Assembly (NCBI RefSeq): GCF_000252445.1
Contig: NC_017790.1
Location: 2,462,501-2,526,500 of the forward strand
Source of the DNA: Deinococcus gobiensis I-0
Lineage (GTDB): Bacteria > Deinococcota > Deinococci > Deinococcales > Deinococcaceae
Length of the DNA stretch: 64,000 nt
Direction of reading: 5' to 3'
Shown one piece after another: positions 30,611 to 42,240 of the stretch. Both the position numbers and the translations under genes were made by a program. The notes beneath the pieces are model-generated. The model made no database searches, was not told where the DNA came from, and saw only the letters and a program-made list of their open reading frames with translations. How positions within the stretch are numbered: the first letter of the stretch is position 1; each line of letters begins with the position of its first letter.

Positions 30611-31780
30611 TCACCACAGGTACTCGTCGCGCCACTCCTCGCCGCGCCGGATGAAGGGCGCGCGGGTCCCCAGGACGCGGTGTCCGCCCTTGACCGCCGC
30701 CCGGACGATCACGCGCGGGTCGAGGCCCGGATACAGCGTGCGGGCAAACTCGACCTCGCCCCGGACGTCCAGCGTCTCGCCACTGGCGACCGAGTCGGTG
30801 CCCAGCGCCACCTCCACCCCGGCCGCCGCGAAGGCCGTCCAGGGAAAGGTGCCGCATTCCAGGTTGGCGTTGCTGCGCGGGCAGGTTACGGCCGCGCAGC
30901 CCGCACGCGCCACACGGGCGATATCGTCTTGCGTCACGTTGACCATGTGGACCAGAGTGGGCCGGGCCGCGAGCACCCCCAGGTCGTCGAGGTAGCGCAC
31001 CGGCGTCAGGCCCGCTTCCGGCACGCGGCCGATGACCTCCGCGAAGGTGGGGGGATACAGCGGCGCGAAGCGGTTGTCCCAGATGGGGCCGCCGCCGCTA
31101 GCGAACAGTTCGACCTCGGCCGGATGCTCGGCCACGTGGATCTGGGTGGGCAGGCCCTCGCCCGCCGCGTAGTCCATGACGAGCCGCATGAGGCGAGAGC
31201 TGAGGTTGAAGGGCGTGTGCGGCGAGAGGCCCACCCGCAGTGCGCCGCGCGGGTCGTCGGCGGGCCGCTCACGCCGCCGCCAGCCCTCGACCTGCTCACG
31301 CATGACCCGGAAGCGCTCGTCGGCCTGCGCCGGCACCGGCCCCAGCACCTCGAAATACAGGGTACCGGAGAGGTCGTCGCGGCCCAGCAGGGCATCCATG
31401 ACCTCCGGCGACCACACGATGTCGCCCACGCCGCCCGTGCCCAGGCGCGCCAGCGTGTCGGCCCCGGCCAGGGCGGCTTGTGGCCCCCGGCGCTCCCGGC
31501 CCGCGATGACCACCTCGGGAATCCAGCGGAAGTAGGGCAGCGCCGCGAAGTCGTAGGCGCTCATGTCGAGGTGGGTGTGCGCGTTCACGGGCGGGGGAGC
31601 GATGACGCCGCCCACATGTTCCTCGGTCGCCTGCGGGTAGTTGGCGCGCAGGGTGTCGGGGTGCCCGGTGGCCGCCACCACCCCGCCCGACACCACGACC
31701 GCCCCCGGCGACTGCGCGCCGCCCAGGCCGGTATACAGCAGGTCGCAGGTCAGCAGACGGGGCGCGGCAGAAGCAGTCAT
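30611..31780 (-). CDS. Amidohydrolase, probable aminodeoxyfutalosine deaminase
   Basis: 389 residues of the TRZ/ATZ-like metal-dependent deaminases. Metal and catalytic residues: His68 and His70 in NAHTHLD, His in THIHVAEHP-like QIHVAEHPAE, His in LVHMVNV, and Asp in ALGTDSVAS. Aminodeoxyfutalosine deamination is the second step of the futalosine menaquinone route. A related D. radiodurans protein (Dr0824) was shown to deaminate this compound, and mqnE and mqnA lie in this window. Substrate is inferred. TAGCAT (31788-31793) lies 7 nt before the ATG. Confidence 0.75.
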   Translation of the reverse strand: MTASAAPRLLTCDLLYTGLGGAQSPGAVVVSGGVVAATGHPDTLRANYPQATEEHVGGVIAPPPVNAHTHLDMSAYDFAALPYFRWIPEVVIAGRERRGPQAALAGADTLARLGTGGVGDIVWSPEVMDALLGRDDLSGTLYFEVLGPVPAQADERFRVMREQVEGWRRRERPADDPRGALRVGLSPHTPFNLSSRLMRLVMDYAAGEGLPTQIHVAEHPAEVELFASGGGPIWDNRFAPLYPPTFAEVIGRVPEAGLTPVRYLDDLGVLAARPTLVHMVNVTQDDIARVARAGCAAVTCPRSNANLECGTFPWTAFAAAGVEVALGTDSVASGETLDVRGEVEFARTLYPGLDPRVIVRAAVKGGHRVLGTRAPFIRRGEEWRDEYLW

Positions 31781-31812
31781 GGGCGGAATGCTAGAGCACG
31801 CCGCACGCGCCG

Positions 31813-32547
31813 TCAGCTCAGGGCCTGCACGCGGCCCCGCAACTCGCGCGCCACGGCGCCCGACCCCTGGCGCAGCAGCGCGGCGGGCACGAACCAGCGG
31901 CCCTTCTGCTCGAACTCGCTGGTCAGCAGACTCGCCAGGCCGGTCGCGCGGCGGTCCACCTCCAGCAGCAGGTCCAGGCCGCCGGGAGCCGGAAAGAAGG
32001 CCAGTTCCAGCTCGGTCAGGCGGTACTGTCCGGCGGGAGGCCGGAAGCTGAGTTCCTGCACGACGCTGCCGAAGCGGTACTCGGTTTCGCTGCGCTGCAA
32101 TCGGAAGCCGAGGTCCTGCGCCGCCTGGATGACGGTTTCCATATCCTCGCTGGGCCGGATCCACACGCCGTCGGTGTCGCCGGGATCGGCGGCGCCCTCG
32201 ATATCGGCATCGGTCACCAGCCACACCTCGGAACCGGGCAGACTCAGGGGCGTGCCATGCGGCACCGGCAGCTCGAAAGGAAACTCGCGCGTCTCGCCGG
32301 GGCGGATGGTGAAGCCCGGCACCACCGGCTGCGAGAACAGCGTGTGGGTGACGGTGCTGTCGTCGCTGCGGTAGCGCGTCGCCAGCCCCAGGTTCACGCG
32401 CTCGATGCGCTGCTCGACCCGGCCGCCCTGCACGGCGACCACGCCGGAGAGCCGCTCGCCCACGCGCGCCTCGGGGCGGCTCAGGCGGGTATCCACGCGC
32501 GCCGCGCCGATGCCGACGGCGGCCATCATCTTTCCGAGAAATCCCAT
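31813..32547 (-). CDS. Spo0M (SpoOM) family arrestin-like protein
   Basis: 244 residues. The start GFLGKMMAAVGIGAARVDTRL and the RVGERLSGVVAVQGGRVEQRIERVNLGL strand pattern match Spo0M, an arrestin-fold protein that affects sporulation or cell shape in Bacillus; non-spore-formers also carry it, with unknown role. TVFPGFTIRPGETREFPF-like strand near 95. The ATG follows a GGGAGG with TACCTG upstream. Transcribed after the ppgK gene on the same strand. Confidence 0.85.
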   Translation of the reverse strand: MGFLGKMMAAVGIGAARVDTRLSRPEARVGERLSGVVAVQGGRVEQRIERVNLGLATRYRSDDSTVTHTLFSQPVVPGFTIRPGETREFPFELPVPHGTPLSLPGSEVWLVTDADIEGAADPGDTDGVWIRPSEDMETVIQAAQDLGFRLQRSETEYRFGSVVQELSFRPPAGQYRLTELELAFFPAPGGLDLLLEVDRRATGLASLLTSEFEQKGRWFVPAALLRQGSGAVARELRGRVQALS

Positions 32548-32593
32548 ACCCTCCCAGGTACGGCCCGGGAGGGCAGGCGGTTCCTGGGACGGA

Positions 32594-33352
<759 letters not shown>

Positions 33353-33477
33353 ATGCCCTACAGCGTACTGTGACGCGCCCGTGAAATGTTCGCGCCGGAC
33401 AGGCCGGGAACCGGGGGGACTGTGCCCTCCCGCGCACCGGCCGGCCTCCCCCGGGCCCGATGCTCTAGCCTGCGGAC

Positions 33478-34206
33478 ATGACCCTCTTCAGACTGGAAGG
33501 CAAGCGGGCGCTCGTGACCGGCGGCAGCAAGGGCATCGGGCTGGCCTCGGCGCATCACCTCGCGCGGCTGGGCGCACAGGTCACCGTCGCGGCGCGGGGC
33601 GAAGCGGCGCTCAGGACCGCCGCCGAGGCCATCGGCGCGCGCTGGGTCGTGGCCGACGTGGGCACGCCCGAGGGGGTCCGCGCCGCCGTGGAGGCCGCTG
33701 GAGACGTGGACATCCTGGTGAGCAACGCGGGCGGGCCGCCCCCCTCCCTGCCCAGCGAGGTCAGCGAGGACGCCTGGGCGCAGGGTTTCCAGACCACCTT
33801 CCTGAGTACGGCGCGGCTGGCGGGGGCTGTGCTGCCGGGCATGCGCGAGCGGCGCTGGGGCCGGATCATCGCGATCACCAGCCTGACGGTCGGGCGGCCT
33901 ACACTGACGCTGCCGGTCAGCAACGCCCTGCGCGCCGCCGTGACCAACCACCTGAGGACCCTGGCGCTGGAGGTGGCCGCAGACGGCGTGACCTGCAATA
34001 CCGTCGCGCCGGGCTACACCGCCACGGAGCGCCTCCAGACCCTGCACCGCGACCCCGCGCAGGCCAGAGACCTGATGGACCGCATACCGGCCCGGCGCTT
34101 CGGCGAACCGGGCGAGGTGGCGGCGGCCGTGGCCTTCCTGGCGACGAAGGAGGCCGCGTACATGACCGGTCAGGAGCTGCTGGTGGACGGCGGCTGGGGA
34201 ATCTGA
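33478..34206 (+). CDS. SDR family protein with altered catalytic motif
   Basis: 242 residues. Classical SDR cofactor site [18 protein letters not shown] and NAG motif ([11 protein letters not shown]). The usual Tyr-x3-Lys is missing: after [12 protein letters not shown] the segment is [19 protein letters not shown]. This variant recurs in a known subset of FabG-like proteins. It may work through other residues or be catalytically altered. TAGCCT (33466-33471) lies 6 nt before the ATG, and the promoter shares an 18-nt block with that of pgeF. Confidence 0.86.
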   Translation: MTLFRLEGKRALVTGGSKGIGLASAHHLARLGAQVTVAARGEAALRTAAEAIGARWVVADVGTPEGVRAAVEAAGDVDILVSNAGGPPPSLPSEVSEDAWAQGFQTTFLSTARLAGAVLPGMRERRWGRIIAITSLTVGRPTLTLPVSNALRAAVTNHLRTLALEVAADGVTCNTVAPGYTATERLQTLHRDPAQARDLMDRIPARRFGEPGEVAAAVAFLATKEAAYMTGQELLVDGGWGI

Positions 34207-34221
34207 GGCCTGCAAGGAGAA

Positions 34222-34254
34222 ACCCGCCGCCTCCAGTGAGGGAGGCTGGCGGGT
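34222..34254. terminator. Bidirectional terminator between SDR and ferritin-like genes
   Basis: ACCCGCCGCCTCC (34222-34234) pairs with GGAGGCTGGCGGGT (34241-34254), with a one-base bulge, between convergent genes. Confidence 0.7.
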
Positions 34255-34269
34255 CAGGTTCTCAGAGGC

Positions 34270-35193
34270 TCAGACGAGGCCGCTGAAGTCCCCGTTGAGG
34301 CCGTTGGGGAAGAAGCCGCCCTTGCTGGCGTTGGCCCCCAGGTACACGATGTTCAGGACTTCGCGGGGGCTGCGGCCGTAGGCCACGCTGTTGGAATCGG
34401 CCACGACGATGTTGGCCTTGCCGTTCTTGGTGAGGCCTTCGTCCTTGCCGCCGCCGACCGCCGCGCGCAGATCGCTGATCTTCTGGATGAGCTGCTCGAC
34501 AGTGACGCCGTAGGGGGTCACGACGTCCTTCTGGGCGTACAGGAGGGTACGGATTTCGCCCGCATGGTAGGCCTCGACCGACAGGATGCCAGCCGCCGAA
34601 TCGAGGATGCCGCCTTCGCTGTAGTCCACGATCAGGCGCGCGGCGCCCTTGTACGCGGTGACACCCACGTCTTCAAAAATGAAGGCGCCGTGCAGGAAGA
34701 ACAGATCGTTGAGGTAGGGATTGAACGAGGGGCTGAGGGTCGCGCCCGCCGCCGCGTTGGCCGCCGCCGCAAAGGCCGGGCCGATGTCGAGCACAGGACG
34801 GTCGACGGCGGCGCTGCCGAGCTTGGCGCGCAGAGCGATGACGTGGTTCAGCTCGTCCTGAGCGATTTCCTGAGCGTACTGGGCGACCGCCGGGCTGGAG
34901 AAGGCGATGCTGCTGGTGCCGTCGAAACCGCTGGGCAGGATGATCTGGGCGCTGCCGCCGATGGCCTTGAGTTCGTTGATGCGTCCCACGGCGGCGAGGT
35001 AGAAGGCCGCTTCGAGGTACTCGAGGTTCAGGGCGAAGTTGCCGATCTTGGCGTCATAGTTCGGCTTGACCGGCTCGACGGCGCCCACGTTGGTGCAGCC
35101 GGCAAGAACGGCCCCGGCACCCATGAGGCCGGCCATACCGAGGAACTTGCGGCGGGTGCTGGTACCGGTGGGATTGTTGGTGTCGTTGCTCAT
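34270..35193 (-). CDS. Tat-exported ferritin-like lipoprotein (desiccation-related family)
   Basis: 307 residues. N-terminal Tat motif RRKFLG (14-19), hydrophobic core and lipobox LAGC (Cys33), so probably a Tat-translocated lipoprotein. Ferritin-like helices follow: NFALNLEYLEAAFYL (Glu pair), AQEIAQDELNHVIALR, FEDVGVTAYKGAARLI, and SVEAYHAGEIRTLL. The family includes plant desiccation protein pcc13-62. An iron or redox role is likely but untested. SD GGAGGG lies 5 nt before the ATG. tatA, tatC and lgt are 2-4 kb away. Confidence 0.88.
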   Translation of the reverse strand: MSNDTNNPTGTSTRRKFLGMAGLMGAGAVLAGCTNVGAVEPVKPNYDAKIGNFALNLEYLEAAFYLAAVGRINELKAIGGSAQIILPSGFDGTSSIAFSSPAVAQYAQEIAQDELNHVIALRAKLGSAAVDRPVLDIGPAFAAAANAAAGATLSPSFNPYLNDLFFLHGAFIFEDVGVTAYKGAARLIVDYSEGGILDSAAGILSVEAYHAGEIRTLLYAQKDVVTPYGVTVEQLIQKISDLRAAVGGGKDEGLTKNGKANIVVADSNSVAYGRSPREVLNIVYLGANASKGGFFPNGLNGDFSGLV

Positions 35194-35507
35194 GTGGACC
35201 CTCCTGAAATTGAAGTCGGAACATCGGGAAAGAGGCGGAAAGAAGAGGAACCGTCAGGAACCGCAGAAGGCCGCACCGGAGCGGCGACGCCCGCGAGGAC
35301 GACCCCAGCACAACAGCTTCTTGCCTTCACCATGACGATATGCCGCCCACCCGAAATTGGATCACCCTTTATTGACCATGAACCTTCAGTGAAGCCCGAA
35401 CCCAGGCCGACTGGTGCGCGAACAGCGTGAAACAAAGGCCGAGACCCCGAAAAAGTACCGCTACAGGCGCACTCTTCCGGGGTCTCGGTCCTTCCTCTGC
35501 TGATCGG
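35194..35507. other. 314-nt intergenic stretch: ferritin-like gene leader and anti-sigma terminator
   Basis: Holds the SD and promoter region for the ferritin-like lipoprotein (minus strand) and the terminator of the anti-sigma gene at 35439-35488. A short AT-richer patch (35335-35380) is the likely promoter area; I could not fix a -35/-10 pair. Open frames here look spurious. Confidence 0.5.
35439..35488 (-). terminator. Terminator of the ECF sigma/anti-sigma operon
   Basis: CCGAGACCCCG (35439-35449) pairs perfectly with CGGGGTCTCGG (35478-35488) over a 28-nt loop. The minus strand continues CCTTTGTTT. Confidence 0.65.
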
Positions 35508-36194
35508 CTAGAGGGCCTGGATGAACAGGGGCGTGGTGGTCGGCTGCGGACTGCCGCCGGGCGGCTCGACGCTGACGGCCACACTCGTTCCCTGGGGGAG
35601 AGAAGCGGTCAGGACATCGCGGCCGAACACCCCAAGCGAAACGGGCGCGCCCCCGGGGGCGATCCGCCACAGCTGGTAGGTACGGCCCTGGGCTGGGGCC
35701 TGGCCCAGGCGGACGTACACCCGGCCGTCGGGCAGACGCACGAGGTTCCCCAGGGGTGCTCCGGCAGGACCGAGGGCCTGGGCGGCCGCTCCTGGCACGG
35801 CAGCGTAACGGGCCAGGGAGTCGGCCGGGGGCCGCAGCCACAGCCCCACCGCCAGCGCGGCAGCGAGCGCGGCGGCGGTCCAGAGCGGCGTCGTGGAGCG
35901 GGAACGTGCAACCGGCCGCCCCGGAACAGTCCGGAGGGGCGCGCCCGGGGCCGGGCCAGAGACCGGGGCCGTCTCGGCACGCAGGCGGGCCAGCAGCCGC
36001 TCCTGGGCCCCCGGCGGCACTTCGGCGGCGGTCAGGTCCAGCGTCTCGACGAGGGCGAGCAGCGCGTCCCGGTCGGCCTGCACCTCGGCGCGCAGCTCCG
36101 GGTCGGCGTCGATCCGGGCCTGGACCTGTGCCGCCTCGGCCGGCGAAAGCTGGCCCAGCGCATAGGCCAGGAGTTGTTCACGGTCGGGATTCAT
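35508..36194 (-). CDS. RskA-type anti-sigma factor
   Basis: 228 residues. N-terminal cytoplasmic sigma-binding helix region (LLAYALGQLSPAEAAQVQARI), one membrane segment near 105-122 (PLWTAAALAAALAVGLWL), then an extracytoplasmic RskA domain ending in SVEPPGGSPQPTTTPLF, the typical C-terminal RskA signature. No zinc HxxxCxxC motif. Holds the ECF sigma factor at the membrane until a signal releases it. The ATG overlaps the sigma stop (TGATG), giving coupled, stoichiometric synthesis. Confidence 0.9.
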   Translation of the reverse strand: MNPDREQLLAYALGQLSPAEAAQVQARIDADPELRAEVQADRDALLALVETLDLTAAEVPPGAQERLLARLRAETAPVSGPAPGAPLRTVPGRPVARSRSTTPLWTAAALAAALAVGLWLRPPADSLARYAAVPGAAAQALGPAGAPLGNLVRLPDGRVYVRLGQAPAQGRTYQLWRIAPGGAPVSLGVFGRDVLTASLPQGTSVAVSVEPPGGSPQPTTTPLFIQAL

Positions 36195-36808
36195 CAGCTT
36201 TCACCTCCTGTGGTGCGGGGTGCGGGGGGTGGGGGCCCGTCCTGCGCGGCGCGCCCCCCTAGGACAGCGCGCATCTGGTCCAGCGCGGCGCGCAGGCGGG
36301 ACTTGACGGTTCCCAGGGGCAGTCCGGTCAGCTGGGCGAGTTCGGAATGCGAGTATCCCCGGTAGTAGGCCAGTTCGACCAGCTGCCGCTGCGACCCTTC
36401 GAGGCCGCCGACCGCGCGGTCCGCCAGCAGACGGTCGGTCGGGTCGGGCGCACTGCTCGGCGCGTCCCAGTCGGCGATTTCCAGTTCGGTGACAGGCCGG
36501 TCGCGCAGCTCCTGCAAAAACCGGTGGTGGGCGATGCTCACGAGCCAGGTCTTGGCCTTGGCGCGGGTGGGGTCGAAGCGGGCGGCATGCTTCCAGGCGT
36601 TCATGAAGGCGTCCTGCACGCAGCTCTCGACATCGTCGCGCTGCCGGAGCATCCGCTGGCCCAGGGCGTACAGCAGCCGGGCATGGCGGCGGTGCAACTC
36701 GCTCAGGGCGTCCTCATCCTGCTGGGCCATACGCGCGATGAGCAGCTCGTCGGACGGGTCCGGACCGGGAGTGGCCGGTCGGGCAGAGGCGGAGACGGGG
36801 TCGGTCAT
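36194..36808 (-). CDS. ECF RNA polymerase sigma factor (SigK/SigL-like)
   Basis: 204 residues. Region 2 is seen as LLYALGQRMLRQRDDVESCVQDAFMNAWKH, with KTWLVSIAHHRFLQELR. Region 4 is LVELAYYRGYSHSELAQLTGLPLGTVKSRLRAAL. The usual partner of RskA anti-sigma factors; target genes are unknown. The nearest candidates are the Tat-dependent ferritin-like lipoprotein and the tatA gene on either side. TAGGCT lies about 11 nt before the ATG. Confidence 0.93.
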   Translation of the reverse strand: MTDPVSASARPATPGPDPSDELLIARMAQQDEDALSELHRRHARLLYALGQRMLRQRDDVESCVQDAFMNAWKHAARFDPTRAKAKTWLVSIAHHRFLQELRDRPVTELEIADWDAPSSAPDPTDRLLADRAVGGLEGSQRQLVELAYYRGYSHSELAQLTGLPLGTVKSRLRAALDQMRAVLGGRAAQDGPPPPAPRTTGGES

Positions 36809-36888
36809 AGAATGGGTGCAGCCTAACAGGGGCCGTCTGCGCCTGCCTACCGGCCACGTTCACGCGGCCTCCATCCCCGCCCGTTCCT

Positions 36889-37158
36889 TCAGGCGCGGGG
36901 CGGGGTGGGCGCGGCGGCGGGCACCAGTTCGGCCACCGGGGCCACCACGGCGGTGGGGGCGGCCACCGGTTGGGCAGCGGCAACGGGCGCGGGGGTCGTC
37001 TCGGCGCGCAGGTCGTCGGTCAGCTGACTGGTGTGGCGGCGAAATTCACGCAGGGTGCTGCCCAGCGTCTTGCCCAGTTCGGGCAACTTGCGCGGGCCGA
37101 AGATGACGAGCGCGACCACCAGGATCATCAGGATTTCGGGCATTCCGAGGTTGGGCAT
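36889..37158 (-). CDS. tatA: Sec-independent translocase protein TatA/E (first copy)
   Basis: 89 residues. One N-terminal membrane helix (EILMILVVALVIFG), the hinge GPRKLPELGKTLG, then an amphipathic helix LREFRRHTSQLTDDL and an Ala/Pro-rich tail. TatA oligomers form the pore for folded Tat substrates. Single TatA-like proteins with similar N-termini also serve as TatB, and this copy could be the TatB-like one. SD AAGGAGG lies 9 nt before the ATG. Divergent from tatA-tatC. Confidence 0.9.
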   Translation of the reverse strand: MPNLGMPEILMILVVALVIFGPRKLPELGKTLGSTLREFRRHTSQLTDDLRAETTPAPVAAAQPVAAPTAVVAPVAELVPAAAPTPPRA

Positions 37159-37574
37159 GGGCGGGGCCTCCTTAGTGGGTGGGGGACGGAGCAGGAACGG
37201 CGGCGGGACGGCGCGGCGGCCCTGTGTGGGCGGGGCGGGGCCTCCTGTGCGGGGCCAGGTCCGAACAGTTCTATGCGGAAGGCGCGGCTTTGGATCATCC
37301 CCTCCGGCGGCCGGCCGCGCCTGCGTCTCCCGGCCGCCGGGCATGAAGGTTCGCGCAGGATCGCCCGACCGATCCAGGCGGCGGCCCGGCCGCATATAAG
37401 TGGGTAGAGTCGGGGCCGCTCCGGAGCCGGGCATTCATGTTCGCCTTCCCTTCGCCGCGACTTCTCCCGCTCTTCATACTCGCGCGCTACGCTGCGGCGC
37501 ATAGTGGCAGGCAGGCACAGCGGGTGCCGCGCCGCCCCCCCTTCTTCCGCACTCGCAGCCTGGAGGCTCTTTCC
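37159..37574. other. 416-nt divergent intergenic region between two tatA genes
   Basis: Carries the promoters of both tatA genes. Candidate -10 elements on the plus strand are TACGCT near 37491 and TATAAG at 37394-37399. I see no gene: an open frame starting at 37437 reads into tatA (second copy) but has an implausible Arg/Pro-rich N-terminus. Confidence 0.45.
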
Positions 37575-37829
37575 ATGTCACTCGGACCACTCGAAATCAT
37601 CTTGATCGTTGCCGTCATCGCCCTGATCTTCGGGGCCAAGAAGCTGCCCGAGCTGGGCAAGGGCGTGGGCCAGGGCATCCGCGAATTCAAGCGCGAGGTG
37701 CGGCCTGAAGACCAGGGCAAGGACGCCGTGCCCCTGACCGACGTGAAGGTCACGCCGCTCGACCCGGCCGCGCCCCACCCGGCCAGCCGCCCGGCCGAAG
37801 CCGTCACCGAGCGCGACCACCGCGCCTGA
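37575..37829 (+). CDS. tatA: Sec-independent translocase protein TatA (second copy)
   Basis: 84 residues. MSLGPLEIILIVAVIALIFGAKKLPELGKGVGQGIREFKRE is the classical TatA layout: membrane helix, FGxxKLPELG hinge, amphipathic helix, polar tail. Fifteen nt before tatC, so one operon. Together with the divergent copy it may provide separate TatA and TatB functions. An ATG start within a longer frame; I chose this one because homology starts here. Confidence 0.93.
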   Translation: MSLGPLEIILIVAVIALIFGAKKLPELGKGVGQGIREFKREVRPEDQGKDAVPLTDVKVTPLDPAAPHPASRPAEAVTERDHRA

Positions 37830-37843
37830 GCCGGGAGGTCGAC

Positions 37844-38641
37844 ATGGCTGCGCCCTCCCCCGGCACCCCCACGCGCCCGACCGGCGACCTCAAGAGCGCG
37901 CCGCTGTTCGACCACCTCGACGAGCTCAGAAAGCGGCTGATCATCAGCCTGGTCTTTCTGGCCATCGGCATGGTGGTGGCCTTTCAGTACCGCGTGCAGC
38001 TCATCGAGCTGATCAAGGTGCCGCTCACCTACTCCGAGCTGTACCGCGCAGGTAAGGTCGAACTCGTCACGCTGCGCCTCGCCGGGCAGCTCCTGATCAG
38101 CTTCAGCCTCGCCTTCTGGGCCGGCCTCGCGCTGGCGTTGCCCTTCATCGTGTGGCAGATCTGGGGCTTCATCGCGCCGGGCCTGTACCCGCACGAACGG
38201 CGCTGGGGCCTGCCCTTCATCCTGGGCGTGGGCTTCTCGTTCGCGGGCGGCGTGCTGTTCGGCTACAAGCTCGTGCTGCCCACCATGATCCCCTTCCTGA
38301 TCGAATTCCTGGCCGGCACCGTCACGCAGATGCAGGACCTCCAAGAGTACATCGGGACCGTGACCACCTTCCTGATCGCCTTCGGGGTGGCCTTCGAGCT
38401 GCCGATCCTGGCGATCGTGCTCACCCGTATCGGCATCGTGAACCACACGATGCTGCGCAAAGGCTGGCGCATCGCCCTCGTGGCGATCATGGTGGCGGCG
38501 GCCGTCATCACGCCGACGCCCGACCCCGGCAACATGCTGCTCGTGGCCGTGCCGCTGTACGTGCTGTACGAGCTGAGCGTGATCCTCTCGCGCGTGTTCC
38601 GGGTGATTCCGGCCGCCGAACAGGCGATTCTGGAACCCTGA
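37844..38641 (+). CDS. tatC: Sec-independent translocase protein TatC
   Basis: 265 residues. Six membrane segments. Signatures: FDHLDELRKRLI at the N-terminus (residues 22-33), WQIWGFIAPGLYPHERR near 105-121, and the C-terminal ITPTPDPGNMLLVAVPLYVLYE. TatC binds the twin-Arg signal and recruits TatA. Terminator at 38651-38683. Confidence 0.96.
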   Translation: MAAPSPGTPTRPTGDLKSAPLFDHLDELRKRLIISLVFLAIGMVVAFQYRVQLIELIKVPLTYSELYRAGKVELVTLRLAGQLLISFSLAFWAGLALALPFIVWQIWGFIAPGLYPHERRWGLPFILGVGFSFAGGVLFGYKLVLPTMIPFLIEFLAGTVTQMQDLQEYIGTVTTFLIAFGVAFELPILAIVLTRIGIVNHTMLRKGWRIALVAIMVAAAVITPTPDPGNMLLVAVPLYVLYELSVILSRVFRVIPAAEQAILEP

Positions 38642-38650
38642 AGTCCGCCG

Positions 38651-38683
38651 GCCCCCTGCCCCCCACGGCGGGGGCTTTTTTTT
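38651..38683 (+). terminator. Terminator of tatA-tatC
   Basis: GCCCCC (38651-38656) pairs with GGGGGC (38670-38675), followed by eight T. Confidence 0.9.
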
Positions 38684-38777
38684 GCCGCGCAGCTCGGCGT
38701 GCCGGGCGATTTGGGCGGGGCGGCGTGCCGACAGCGCCACTCGCAGCTCTACGCTGGCCTACACTGGGCGGCGACTT

Positions 38778-39716
<939 letters not shown>

Positions 39717-39829
39717 CCTCCGCCCACTTCCGCCTGCGGCCCGCCTCCCCCCGGAGCGGGCCGCGTTCTCATCCGGCAGGGAAATGTCCCGGCCGACCCT
39801 CGCTTAGACTGGACGCAAAGGTGAACTTG

Positions 39830-41284
<1,455 letters not shown>

Positions 41285-41352
41285 CCCGGGGCGGGGAGGG
41301 CGTCGCCGGGACGGCCCGCCTGACCCCCTCCCCCTACAATGGGGAGCGGCCC

Positions 41353-42240
41353 ATGCATACCCGCCGCCTGACCCCTTCCCTGCTGCCCCTGCGCCGACTT
41401 CTGGTCGTCTCGCGCCCCGCCCTGTGGGTGAACACGGTGGGCACCCTGATCACGGGGCTGTGGCTCACGGGGCGGCTCTACAGCCTGGACGCGGGGCTGG
41501 TCGCGCTGCTGCTGTACCTGACCCTGCCCTTCAACCTGCTCATCTACGGCCTGAACGACCTCTCGGACCGCGAGGAGGACGCCCGGTCGAGCCGCAAGGG
41601 CGGCTGGCAGGGCGCGCGGCTGACTCCGGGTGAGGGCGGGCCGCTGCTGCGCGCCACCCTGGCCTGGAACCTGCCCGCGCTGGGGCTGCTGGCCGCGCTG
41701 CTGCCCCCGGCGGCGCTGGGAGTCCTGCTGCTCTCGGCCGGGCTGTTCGCGGCGTACAGCCTGCCGCCGCTGCGCCTCAAGGGCCGGCCCTTTCTCGACG
41801 GCCTGAGCAACGTCGCCTACGCGCTGCCCCTGGCCCTGCCCGCCCTGACCCTGGGTACGCCGGTGCCCTGGCTGCCGCTGCTGGCCCTCATGAGCTACTC
41901 GGTAGGCAAGCACGCCTTCGACGCCGCGCAGGACAGTCCCGCCGACCGGCTGGCGGGCACACGCACGGTGGCGACCGCCCTGGGCACGCGCGGCACGGCC
42001 CTGTACGCCCTGGGCTGGTTCGCGCTGGCAGGCGCGCTGCTGTGGCCGGTCTCGCGCCTGAGCGCCCTGGCCCTGTGGGGCGTGTGCGGCGGCATGGCGC
42101 TGGCCCTGGCCCGCCGCCCCAGCCCCGAGCAGGCCGCGCGCCTCTATCCCCTGAGCATCGTCACCCCCTGGATCGTGGGGACGGTGGCAGGCGTGGGCCT
42201 GGTCTACCTGCTCGCACGCGGCGAGTGGCGCGGGCTGTGA
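41353..42240 (+). CDS. UbiA family prenyltransferase
   Basis: 295 residues with about eight membrane segments. First Asp-rich motif NDLSDREED (residues 68-76, NDxxDxxxD); second motif [16 protein letters not shown] near 195-210. UbiA members move prenyl chains onto quinone or other acceptors. The prenyl acceptor here is unknown; adjacency and coupling to a carotenoid-type flavoprotein suggest isoprenoid or carotenoid work rather than menaquinone. The stop overlaps the next gene (GTGA). TACAAT is 12 nt before the ATG, with GGGGAG between. Confidence 0.86.
   Translation: MHTRRLTPSLLPLRRLLVVSRPALWVNTVGTLITGLWLTGRLYSLDAGLVALLLYLTLPFNLLIYGLNDLSDREEDARSSRKGGWQGARLTPGEGGPLLRATLAWNLPALGLLAALLPPAALGVLLLSAGLFAAYSLPPLRLKGRPFLDGLSNVAYALPLALPALTLGTPVPWLPLLALMSYSVGKHAFDAAQDSPADRLAGTRTVATALGTRGTALYALGWFALAGALLWPVSRLSALALWGVCGGMALALARRPSPEQAARLYPLSIVTPWIVGTVAGVGLVYLLARGEWRGL

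Noticed and set aside
35190..35435. 81-codon minus-strand frame before the ferritin-like gene
   Set aside because: No start signal, no recognisable sequence, and it overlaps the leader and Shine-Dalgarno of the ferritin-like gene.
37437..37574. Extended N-terminus for the second tatA
   Set aside because: Arg/Pro-rich leader unlike TatA; homology and length support the ATG at 37575.
38682..38777. Upstream 32-residue extension of lgt
   Set aside because: Overlaps the tatC terminator T-run and lacks Lgt homology.
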